NCBI RefSeq assembly: GCF_024519725.1 | Contig: NZ_JALJRK010000025.1 | Span: 1-64,000 of the forward strand | Source of the DNA: Microvirga sp. Mcv34 | Lineage (GTDB): Bacteria > Pseudomonadota > Alphaproteobacteria > Rhizobiales > Beijerinckiaceae | DNA: 64,000 bases | Reading direction: 5' to 3' | Part shown: in pieces, positions 9,411-16,935 of the stretch | How positions within the stretch are numbered: the first letter of the stretch is position 1 | How the letters are laid out: each line of letters starts with the position of its first letter | Notes under the pieces: generated by a model | What the model was told of the DNA's origin: nothing | What the model saw: the letters and a program-made list of their open reading frames with translations, nothing else | The model's database searches: none | Position numbers and translations under genes: made by a program

Positions 9411-10402
9411 GGGACCCTCCAGAACGGGCAATCGGCCGGCGCTGCCAGGAGCGTTGCAAGTTCGTCGTCGATGGCGTGAAGGCTGATCGAAGCCCCTGCC
9501 ATCTCCATCGAGGTCACATAGTTGCCGACGAGTGGCTGCACGATTTCGATCTTAGCCTGCCGCAGGCGCTCGGCGGCCCGGCGGTAGAGGATGAACAATT
9601 CCTCCAGCGGCGTCGCACCGAGGCCGTTGACGAGGATGGAGATGCGCCCGGTGGTCACGGGTTGGTCGGCGAGAAGGCGATCGATCATCTCGTCAACCAC
9701 CGCGTCGGCAGGTTTAAGCTTATCCCGCCAGATGCCTGGTTCGCCATGGATGCCCATCCCCATTTCGATCTCATCCCCGGCGAGGCTGAAAGTCGGTCGA
9801 TCGGCCGTCGGCACCCGGCAGGGGGCAAGAGCAACGCCGATCGTGCGCGTCGCGTCGACCGCCTTGCGGGCAACGCGCGTGACCTCATCGAGGTCGGCGC
9901 CTTCTTCCGCCTTCGCACCGGCGGCCTTGTAGGCGTAGATCAGGCCCGCGACACCGCGGCGCTTCTGTCGCTCGTCTTGGGTTCCACTCGCGATGTCATC
10001 GGTGCCGAGCACGGTGGTCGTGTGGATTCTTTCTTCCTCCAGGAACTCACCCGCCATGTCGAAATTCATGCGGTCGCCTCCATAGTTCCCGTAGAGACGG
10101 AGCACGCCTCGCCCGCCATTGGCCAAGCGGATGGCATCCATGCAGGAATCGATGTTAGGGCCCTCGAACACATTGCCGATCGCGCAGGTATCGATCAGGC
10201 CTGACCCCACATAGCCGGTGAAGAGAGGCAGGTGGCCGGAGCCTCCGCCCGATGCGATGCCGACCTTCCCGGATCGGATACCGCTCGCGCGACGGATGAC
10301 CCGACCGGCAGTGCCGTCACGCACGAGCGAGGGATGAGCGAGAGTGAGACCGTCAAGCACCTCATCGACATAGGCCGTGGGCGCATTCAGCAGCTTCTTC
10401 AT
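9407..10402 (-). CDS. dhaK: Dihydroxyacetone kinase subunit DhaK (substrate-binding)
   Basis: A 331-residue DAK1-domain protein binding the keto-triose or keto-tetrose covalently through a histidine. Seen: GGGSGHLPLFTGYVG (about 53-67), and GMGIHGEPG near residue 215 with the substrate-linking His. It is translated just before DhaL with an ATGA overlap and follows the two amidohydrolases on the same strand. Its presence says the pathway yields a short ketose such as dihydroxyacetone or erythrulose that must be phosphorylated. Confidence 0.94.
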   Translation of the reverse strand: MKKLLNAPTAYVDEVLDGLTLAHPSLVRDGTAGRVIRRASGIRSGKVGIASGGGSGHLPLFTGYVGSGLIDTCAIGNVFEGPNIDSCMDAIRLANGGRGVLRLYGNYGGDRMNFDMAGEFLEEERIHTTTVLGTDDIASGTQDERQKRRGVAGLIYAYKAAGAKAEEGADLDEVTRVARKAVDATRTIGVALAPCRVPTADRPTFSLAGDEIEMGMGIHGEPGIWRDKLKPADAVVDEMIDRLLADQPVTTGRISILVNGLGATPLEELFILYRRAAERLRQAKIEIVQPLVGNYVTSMEMAGASISLHAIDDELATLLAAPADCPFWRVP

Positions 10403-10414
10403 GGATGTGTGTCT

Positions 10415-11524
10415 CTAGGCGGCGAGGTTGTAGAAGGCCATGGCATTGTCGCGGAACAGCATCGCTTTCTCCGCCTCCGACATGGGCATTTGGATCGCGC
10501 GCTTGGGATCGTCGAAATCCCAATGCGGGTAATCGGAGGAAAACATCATGCGGTCCCACCCGATCCAGTCGAAGAGGGCCCGCAGATCCTCCCGCCGCTC
10601 CGGCTCCTCCACCGGTTGCGTTGCGAACCAGACATGCTCACGCATGTATTCCGAAGGAGGGCGCTTCACGTGGGGGACCTCGCTGCGCATCCGCGACCAC
10701 AACCGGTCCAGACGCCATGAGAGAGGAGGGGCCCAGGCGAAGCCGTTCTCGATCATCACGACCCGCGTCTTCGGGAACAGCTCGAAGACGCCTTCTAGGA
10801 TCATGCTCGTCACCTGGGCCTGGGCACCATGGATCAGGACATGATGGTCTTCGACATAGAAGGACGGCCAGCCGCTGGCGGAGGGCGCGTAGCCCGACGG
10901 GCCGCCGACATGGAAGCCGATGGGAAGACCTGCGGCTTGCGCTGCCGCAAAGATCGGCCAATACCGCTTTCTCCCAATGGGCTCGAGGGAGCGGGCGCCG
11001 AGTTGCACCTGGGCGAACCGCCGATCCCCTGCATGTTTCTCGATTTCTTCCACGGCCCCCGCTGCGTCCTCTGCGCAGACGAGGATCGACGCCTTCAGCC
11101 GCGGCTCCTTCGATGCGAAGACATCGAGCTGCCACTCGTTCACCGCGGCGCACATGGCGGTCGAGAGGTCGGTGTTGCGGGTGACATTGGCCTCGACCAG
11201 CGGTTCCAGGATGCCGAACGCGATGTCGTGCGGGTCCAGGTGCTGGCTTTGCATGAAAGCGAGATCCGAGCCGGGAGGTCCTCCCGATGGCGGCCAGGCA
11301 TCCCGCCGTGCGGTGTTGGGCGTGAAGCGAGGGTAGGTGCCACGGCCGGCATAGATGGTGTGCTGGAATGTTCCGTATTGATCGAGGTGATCTCGCCAAA
11401 GCTGCGAAAGGTAAGGGTAAAGCGCCTTGGGATGCGCCAGAGTCGGATGGATGTCGCAATCCACGACACCGAGGCGGCTGCGGGTTGCGGACGCATGATC
11501 GAGCGTGTTCGAGAGCAGGGTCAT
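10415..11524 (-). CDS. Amidohydrolase-2 family protein (copy A)
   Basis: A 369-residue TIM-barrel metal-dependent hydrolase/decarboxylase. Seen: N-terminal DCDIHPT (metal-binding D-x-H), IGFHVGG with the middle His, and C-terminal SSDYPHWDFD with the catalytic Asp. The ATG at 11524 forms ATGA with the stop of the upstream paralogue and has GGAGGGG upstream; the longer open frame further upstream is the paralogue read in another frame. Members act as lactonases, decarboxylases or hydrolases of ring and lactone substrates. A lactonase or decarboxylase step in this pathway is inferred. Confidence 0.9.
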   Translation of the reverse strand: MTLLSNTLDHASATRSRLGVVDCDIHPTLAHPKALYPYLSQLWRDHLDQYGTFQHTIYAGRGTYPRFTPNTARRDAWPPSGGPPGSDLAFMQSQHLDPHDIAFGILEPLVEANVTRNTDLSTAMCAAVNEWQLDVFASKEPRLKASILVCAEDAAGAVEEIEKHAGDRRFAQVQLGARSLEPIGRKRYWPIFAAAQAAGLPIGFHVGGPSGYAPSASGWPSFYVEDHHVLIHGAQAQVTSMILEGVFELFPKTRVVMIENGFAWAPPLSWRLDRLWSRMRSEVPHVKRPPSEYMREHVWFATQPVEEPERREDLRALFDWIGWDRMMFSSDYPHWDFDDPKRAIQMPMSEAEKAMLFRDNAMAFYNLAA

Positions 11525-12594
11525 TGAAATGTCCCCTCCAGTCGGGTGTACGTTCTCAACGGGTTCTCGATCATGATCTTCTCGACCAGCCGGTCCGGGA
11601 TTCCCGGGGGCAGAACCTCGCGGCCGTCGAATTGCCAATGGGGAAAATCGGTTGCGAAAAGCAGCATATCGTCGCTTCCGATCTGATCCATGATCCGCCC
11701 AAGCTGAGCGCCACCGGCCGGCGCATCTATGGGCTGCGCCGTGAGCCGGACGTGTCGGCGGATGATCTCGGCAGGAGACTCCTTCACCCACGGAACTTCG
11801 GGACGCACTCCGCGCCAGGTTTTCACCGCGCGCCAGAGAAAGCCCGGAAGCCATGTGACACCGGATTCGATCAGGACCACCGTCAGATGCTCGAATTTGG
11901 AGAACACGCCCTGCGAGACGAGGCTCAGCAGCTGGTCCTCGAATGTCTGCGTGATGCTCGCGTAGTCCTGCAGGTAGTGCGACGGCCAGCCGGTCGAAGT
12001 CGGGGCGAAGCGGTACATCAGGCCGGCATGGAGGCCGACCGGAAGATTGTGCCGCTGAGCGGCCTCGTAGATCGGCCAGTAGAACTTGCGCCCCAGCATC
12101 ATCTCGACGCCGACGGGAAGCATGATCTGAACGAAGCGTTGGTCGACCGCGCAACGCTCGATCTCCTCCACGGCCGCGGCGGGATCCTGCGGGGGAACGA
12201 CGATCGACGCCCGCAGGCGGTGATCTCGGTCGAGCCATTCGGCCCTGATCCAGTCGTTGACCGCCCGGCACATGGCAGCCCCCATGGTTTCGCTCGTGGC
12301 GATCTGCCCGCCATAGACGGTGTTGCAGATCGCATAGCGCGTCCCAAAGGCGTCCAGGGCGTTCTTCTGCAGGGCCGTGAAGTCACTGCCCGGAAAGACG
12401 CCGGGCTCCCTCCAATCCGGTCGGCAGGTCAGGGGAGCATTGGGCGGGTAGCTCATCGGATTGAAGTGATCGATGCCGCGTGCGATGAACGCGTCCTGCC
12501 AATGCTCTTCCAAATAGGGCATCAGAGCCTTGATGGTCGGCACGGCCGGATGAAGATCGCAATCGATCGCACCCGTTGTCAGTGTAGCATGCAT
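11521..12594 (-). CDS. Amidohydrolase-2 family protein (copy B)
   Basis: A 357-residue paralogue of the next gene. Seen: DCDLHPA at about 10-16, PVGLHAG with the second metal His, and FATDFPHWQFD near the end; AMCRAVNDW and the partner's AMCAAVNEW show common descent. SD AAGGAG lies seven bases before the ATG. The pair is translationally coupled, so they may form a hetero-oligomer or catalyse consecutive steps (inference). Both lie between the permeases and DhaK. Confidence 0.9.
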   Translation of the reverse strand: MHATLTTGAIDCDLHPAVPTIKALMPYLEEHWQDAFIARGIDHFNPMSYPPNAPLTCRPDWREPGVFPGSDFTALQKNALDAFGTRYAICNTVYGGQIATSETMGAAMCRAVNDWIRAEWLDRDHRLRASIVVPPQDPAAAVEEIERCAVDQRFVQIMLPVGVEMMLGRKFYWPIYEAAQRHNLPVGLHAGLMYRFAPTSTGWPSHYLQDYASITQTFEDQLLSLVSQGVFSKFEHLTVVLIESGVTWLPGFLWRAVKTWRGVRPEVPWVKESPAEIIRRHVRLTAQPIDAPAGGAQLGRIMDQIGSDDMLLFATDFPHWQFDGREVLPPGIPDRLVEKIMIENPLRTYTRLEGTFQ

Positions 12595-12628
12595 CTCGGG
12601 CTCCTTCGCCGGCGTCGTGAGCGCCAGC

Positions 12629-13471
12629 CTACTTCACGCTGCCGGCCGATAGCCCCGCCACAAGGTGGCGCTGCACCATGAGGGAGAAGATGATCACCGG
12701 GATGACCACGAGGACACCCGAGGCCGTCATCGATCCCCAATCCGTCCCCGTCTCCGCCCCTGCATAGGTCGCCATGAGAACGGGCAACGTGCGCGTGGCG
12801 TTGTTGGTCAGGATGGCCGCGAAGATGAAGTCGTTCCAGGCGAGAAGCAGGCACAGAATGGATGCGGTGACGATGCCGGGCCGCGCGAGAGGGAGCACGA
12901 TGCGCAAGAACGTCGTCATGCGCGAAGCTCCGTCGATATAGGCGGCTTCCTCGAGCTCCTTCGGCAATCCTTCGAAGAAGTCGCGCATGATCCACACGAT
13001 GAGGGGAAGACTGAACGTCGTATAGGCAATGATCAGGCCGATCCGGCTGTTGGCCAATCCAAGGCGGGTGAACAGGATGAAGATCGGCAGCAGGATGGCC
13101 ACAGGTGGAAGCATCCGCATGAGGAGCAGAGTATAGAACATTGCTCCGCTGCCGAAGAACCGGAACCGTGCGAAGACATAGGAGGCCGGGACGCCGATCA
13201 CCAGGGACAGGGCAACCGATGCCGACGTCACGGTCAGGCTGTTCATGAAGGACGCGATGAAATCAGCCTGCGTCAAAACTCTGGCGTAGTGCTCGAATGT
13301 CGGCGTCCAGACCAGAACCGGCGGGGTGACGAAGATCTGCGCGCGGGTCTTGAGTGACAATCCGAGGACCCACAGGAGCGGTCCAATGAAAACGACCAGC
13401 AGCATGATCAGCCCGAAATAAGTAAGGCTGATGCCGATGAGGCGTTTCCGGCGGCTCGTTGCGACGCTCAT
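12629..13471 (-). CDS. ABC sugar importer permease (MalG type)
   Basis: A 280-residue inner-membrane permease of a CUT1 importer. Seen: multiple hydrophobic spans and the cytoplasmic EAA loop EAAYIDGASRMTTFLRIVLP near residue 188, which docks the ATPase. The ATG at 13471 overlaps the stop of the MalF-type gene as ATGA. It pairs with that gene, the binding protein at 6.4 kb and the ATPase at the left edge. Confidence 0.93.
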   Translation of the reverse strand: MSVATSRRKRLIGISLTYFGLIMLLVVFIGPLLWVLGLSLKTRAQIFVTPPVLVWTPTFEHYARVLTQADFIASFMNSLTVTSASVALSLVIGVPASYVFARFRFFGSGAMFYTLLLMRMLPPVAILLPIFILFTRLGLANSRIGLIIAYTTFSLPLIVWIMRDFFEGLPKELEEAAYIDGASRMTTFLRIVLPLARPGIVTASILCLLLAWNDFIFAAILTNNATRTLPVLMATYAGAETGTDWGSMTASGVLVVIPVIIFSLMVQRHLVAGLSAGSVK

Positions 13472-14421
13472 AGGGCGTTTTCCTTGCGACGGGATGCTGC
13501 GACGAAGAGGACGCAGAAGACGAAGACGATGAGCAACATGATCCACGATGCGGCAGCGCCGAGGCTCATATCGAAGGCGAAGAAGGACGTCATGAAGGTG
13601 TAGACGGACAGAAGCTTCGTGGCATCGGCGGGGCCGCCGCCCGTCATGACCCAGACATTATCGAATGTGCGGAATTCGAAGATGGTCCGCAGCAGCAGGG
13701 CGACGACGATGTACGGGGTGAGAAGCGGGAAGGTCACATGCCGGAAGATCTGGAAGCGGGTGGCACCGTCGATAGCCGCAGCCTCGATGGGTTCGGATGG
13801 TAGGGACCGCAGGCCAGCCAGGAGCAGGATCGCAACATATGGAGCATTCTGCCACACATTCACGAACCCGACGGAGATCCTCGCCAACGTCGGATCGCCG
13901 AGCCAGAGGATCGGGCTGCCGATGAAGTAATCGACGATACCGTAATTCGGATCGAGCAACAGCTTCCAGCACATTGATGCGACGATCGGCGTGATCATCA
14001 TCGGTACGATCAGAGCGGTGCGGAAGGCCTTGACGAAGGGAACATCCTTGTTGAGCAGGAGCGCCACTCCCAAGCCGATTGCCAGCTCCAGGAAGACAGT
14101 GATCACCGTGTAGGCGATGGTAAGCCACAGGGCCTGGGTGAACTGGGGATCGCTGAAAAGATCGATATAGTTGGCAAATCCAACGAAGCGACCGCCGAAC
14201 AGGCTTTGCTGAGCGCTCCAACCTTGAACGCTCAACATCAGGGAGAGGACCAGAGGCAGGCCGAAGACGAGAATCGTGACGGTCAGCGTCGGCATGACCG
14301 TCAGGACGGCAAAGTGTCTGTCGACCCAAGACGACAATGTGCTTCCGAAGCGCTTGCTGGTGGACTTTCTCAAGTCCGTCTCAGGCACATCGAGCATGTA
14401 GGAACTGACGCGTTGGTCCAA
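13468..14421 (-). CDS. ABC sugar importer permease (MalF type)
   Basis: A roughly 317-residue inner-membrane permease. Seen: hydrophobic spans from about residue 45 and the EAA loop EAAAIDGATRFQIFRHVTFP. The start is uncertain: a TTG at 14421 has SD CAGGAG six bases upstream and was chosen; an ATG at 14466 (20-base overlap with the Rieske gene) or at 14397 is also possible. Second gene of the Rieske-led operon. Confidence 0.9.
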   Translation of the reverse strand: MDQRVSSYMLDVPETDLRKSTSKRFGSTLSSWVDRHFAVLTVMPTLTVTILVFGLPLVLSLMLSVQGWSAQQSLFGGRFVGFANYIDLFSDPQFTQALWLTIAYTVITVFLELAIGLGVALLLNKDVPFVKAFRTALIVPMMITPIVASMCWKLLLDPNYGIVDYFIGSPILWLGDPTLARISVGFVNVWQNAPYVAILLLAGLRSLPSEPIEAAAIDGATRFQIFRHVTFPLLTPYIVVALLLRTIFEFRTFDNVWVMTGGGPADATKLLSVYTFMTSFFAFDMSLGAAASWIMLLIVFVFCVLFVAASRRKENAL

Positions 14422-14446
14422 GGCAATCTCCTGCCTGTTTGCGGCT

Positions 14447-14860
14447 TCAAGCCTCGATGACGACATATCGATCTTCGACCGACACCGGAAACGTGTCGGC
14501 GACATAGGGCCCTTTCACCAGGTCAGAGCCCTCCTTCACGTCGACCTGGTAGCTCCGGGTACGGATCCTCTTTGGGTCGCACCAGGACTGGCCCGACCGG
14601 ATGTCGAATTCCCAACCATGCCAGGGGCAGCGGAGGATCTCGCCTTTTCTCTCGAGGCGGTATTGCCCGGGAGCGTCGGAAGTGACGAGGCTGCCCAGAT
14701 GGCCGTCGCAAAGGCTGCCTCCCTGATGCGGGCAGGCGTTGGCAATCCCAAAGAATTCGCCGCCGATGTTGAAGACGGCGATCGGCCGACCGTTGACGTG
14801 GACCAGCCTGTGGGTTCCGTCCAAAAATTCCGTGACGGGAGCCACGATGTGCTTACTCAC
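14447..14860 (-). CDS. Small Rieske 2Fe-2S protein
   Basis: A 137-residue single-domain Rieske protein. Seen: cluster motifs C-x-H as ACPHQGG and C-x2-H as CPWHGWEFD, with a 45-residue insert between them, longer than in typical Rieske ferredoxins. No mononuclear-iron catalytic domain follows, so it is an electron carrier rather than an oxygenase. A GTG at 14860 is chosen because GGAGGAAA lies eight bases upstream; another in-frame GTG is at 14875. First gene of an eight-gene leftward operon ending in the PDR-type reductase, its likely electron donor. Confidence 0.9.
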   Translation of the reverse strand: MSKHIVAPVTEFLDGTHRLVHVNGRPIAVFNIGGEFFGIANACPHQGGSLCDGHLGSLVTSDAPGQYRLERKGEILRCPWHGWEFDIRSGQSWCDPKRIRTRSYQVDVKEGSDLVKGPYVADTFPVSVEDRYVVIEA

Positions 14861-15499
14861 CGTTGTTTCCTCCACGCCGCCTTAGGCGTTGTTATGTTTT
14901 GTTAGGTAAACCCTATCAAAAAGCAAACACATGCGCAAGCGCGAGCTGATTTATCCTTAGGTTTTAATATTTCTGTTCCGAAACGAGCATAACGCGACCT
15001 AACAAGGTCGGGTTTATGGTTGTATATCAGCAGCTTGGAGAGGAGCTTGGGGAATGGTGAGGTCGCGGGATTGGTGTGGTGGCGTCCACAGCCAGGTGCG
15101 AGAGGCGCCCTCACCTGTGATGCATCTGGAGAATCGTCCAGACCGAGAGAACTGCGTCGGCGGCCCCGCCATCGACAGGATGGAAGGGAGGCGAAACGTC
15201 CACTCAGGTCTTGAGAAACAACGGCAATCTGCATCGGGCTTTGCCGCATATGGTGCTCCTGCTGGAACCGAGCTGGCTCGGAAGCACGAACATCACGATG
15301 GTTGGGTCTGGGTGCCGCAGCTGCATCCTTCTTGCGCGCCGTCGATGGGGCAGTTGGAGAGTATGAAGCGAGAGGGTTTCATACTTTGTAGTCACCCGGC
15401 TTCGCCTCCAGAGTTGTTTGTCGTCGGGCCGATTAGCCTTAGTCATCAATGATGGCGCTCAGTTTGAGTGCCGTACTTGGCAAAATACCCGTTGGCAGC
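14861..15499 (-). promoter_or_regulatory. Promoter region of the Rieske-led operon with two operators
   Basis: A 639-base spacer. TGTTATGTTTTGTTAGG at 14890-14906 is the exact reverse complement of 6268-6284. A second site with CATAAC and CCTAACAA lies at 14989-15005, about 90 bases away. Both are probably bound by the LacI-type regulator at 3097. Bases 15010-15499 hold only unsupported short open frames; I see no gene there. Confidence 0.6.
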
Positions 15500-15817
15500 A
15501 TGACGATGCGATTGAAACTCCTCTTCCTGGCGACCGCCAGCCTTCTCGTGGCAAACCTCGCTGGTGCCCGTGAGGCTGATCACAACGGCAATTGGCTTGC
15601 GCAGCAGGAGAAATTCAACAAGCGCATCGAGGCCAGCGACCGCCGGGCCACCCGAAGCATCTGTGCGGATCTTTGCAAGGAACCTAAGCGACCAGCGTAT
15701 GAGGGACCGGAAGATTCGCTCGAGCCCAATGCGGTTGCCGAGGCGACTTACGAGCGTGCGCGGACGCCCTATCAAATGCAGTTCGAGATCGATGGTATAC
15801 AAGAGGAGAGCGAGTAA
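15500..15817 (+). CDS. Small secreted hypothetical protein
   Basis: About 105 residues, not recognised. Seen: a clear signal peptide (basic MTMRLK, then LLFLATASLLVANLAGA) followed by a hydrophilic, charged mature part with two Cys (ICADLCKEPKRP) that could form a disulfide in the periplasm. A second ATG two codons on (15506) is an equal start candidate, and no strong SD is visible. It stands alone between the Rieske operon promoter and a long palindrome. Confidence 0.55.
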   Translation: MTMRLKLLFLATASLLVANLAGAREADHNGNWLAQQEKFNKRIEASDRRATRSICADLCKEPKRPAYEGPEDSLEPNAVAEATYERARTPYQMQFEIDGIQEESE

Positions 15818-15871
15818 GGTTGTCCTGATGCTATCGGCGGGGCATCGCTAAGCCGCTCTAGAACGATGATG

Positions 15872-15908
15872 GCCATGATGGGAGCGGCATTGCCGCTCCC
15901 ATCATGGC
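15872..15908. terminator. 37-base perfect inverted repeat, probable bidirectional terminator
   Basis: Arms 15872-15888 (GCCATGATGGGAGCGGC) and 15892-15908 pair over 17 bp around a 3-base ATT loop; the symmetry extends through the loop edges. It lies between the small secreted protein and the convergent aldolase gene. It lacks a long T-run, so a repeat-like or mRNA-stabilising element is an alternative. Confidence 0.5.
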
Positions 15909-16003
15909 ACTCGCAAGGGGCTTCATCCTGAGAGTTGGTGCACGCGTCAGCGAAGGTGTCCCGAAGCTGGGTTTAGGCACATGTCGCTCGTGGCAGGAAC
16001 GAC

Positions 16004-16783
16004 TTACTCCGGAGAGACAGGCTTGAAGCTGTTGGCCAGGTCATCGGCGCCTTTGACGAGCACTCCCAGGTCCGATCCGACAGCAACGAATTCATAACCC
16101 CACTCGATGTAGCGGCGGGCATCCGCCTCGCGCGGCGCGAGAATCCCCGCAGGCTTTCCGACGGCCTTGAGCCGCTGCACGGCATCTTGAATGGCGGCCT
16201 GGACCTCCGGGTGCTGCGGGTTTCCGATATGGCCCAAGGAGGCGGACAGGTCGGCGGGGCCAATGAACACCCCATCAACGCCATCGACGCTGGCGATCGC
16301 CTCCAGTTCCGCAAGCGCCGCCGACGTCTCGATCTGCACCAGGACGCAGGTCTCCTGGTCTGCTTGCTTGAGGTAGGCCGGCAAGCGTCCATACGCGCTG
16401 GGGCGGCCCACCGACGTGATGCCGCGAATGCCCGCCGGAGGATAACGACAGGCGGCAACCGCCAGCTCCGCTTCCCGTGCGTTCTGCACGAAGGGTATCA
16501 GAACGGCCGGCGCGCCGATGTCGAGGAGCCGCTTGATGAGCACAGGATCGTTCCAGGCTGGACGAACGATGGGCGTAGCCGTGCCGCCGGAAAGAGCCTG
16601 GAGCTGGCTCAGAACCCCCGGCACCTCGTTGGGAGAGTGCTCCATGTCGAGCAGGATCCAGTCGAAGCCGCTATGAGCGATGATCTCCGCTACGATGTTG
16701 CTGCAGAGGCTGCTCCAGAGCCCGATTTGCAGTTGCCCGTTCTTGAGAGCGGCTTTGAAGGCATTGCGCTGAAGGTCCACCAT
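16004..16783 (-). CDS. HpcH/HpaI-family aldolase
   Basis: A 259-residue class II, divalent-metal-dependent pyruvate aldolase. Seen: [10 protein letters not shown] (about 44), VRPAWND, IPFVQNA, GIRG, and the metal-ligand pair VQIETSAA and [12 protein letters not shown]. Family members cleave 2-keto-3-deoxyglucarate or 4-hydroxy-2-oxoheptanedioate to pyruvate or tartronate plus an aldehyde. SD AAGGGTG precedes the ATG. It lies downstream of the TRAP permease gene on the same strand and probably serves the acid-sugar pathway of the 16-25 kb locus. Confidence 0.92.
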   Translation of the reverse strand: MVDLQRNAFKAALKNGQLQIGLWSSLCSNIVAEIIAHSGFDWILLDMEHSPNEVPGVLSQLQALSGGTATPIVRPAWNDPVLIKRLLDIGAPAVLIPFVQNAREAELAVAACRYPPAGIRGITSVGRPSAYGRLPAYLKQADQETCVLVQIETSAALAELEAIASVDGVDGVFIGPADLSASLGHIGNPQHPEVQAAIQDAVQRLKAVGKPAGILAPREADARRYIEWGYEFVAVGSDLGVLVKGADDLANSFKPVSPE

Positions 16784-16882
16784 CGGTCACCCTTGTGTCT
16801 GGCTGGTCGCTGCGCCTGTTATACAGGGAAATGCCGGGCGCTTGCCTAGCGACCTGTGTTTCCGGTTAACCCATCAATGCCC

Positions 16883-16902
16883 GAGGCCCGACCAGGGGCC
16901 TC
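16883..16902 (-). terminator. Possible terminator hairpin
   Basis: GAGGCCC (16883-16889) and GGGCCTC (16896-16902) form a 7-bp stem with a 6-base loop just downstream of the TRAP permease gene on the minus strand. There is no T-run, so this is weak. Confidence 0.35.
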
Positions 16903-16935
16903 AGACAGGTCGCAAGCTCCATGTCGAGAGGCGTC

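Noticed and set aside
11525-12271. N-terminal extension of the first amidohydrolase to a 618-residue protein
   Set aside because: The extension overlaps the paralogous gene in another frame, has shadow composition, and the ATGA at 11524 with SD gives the normal family start.
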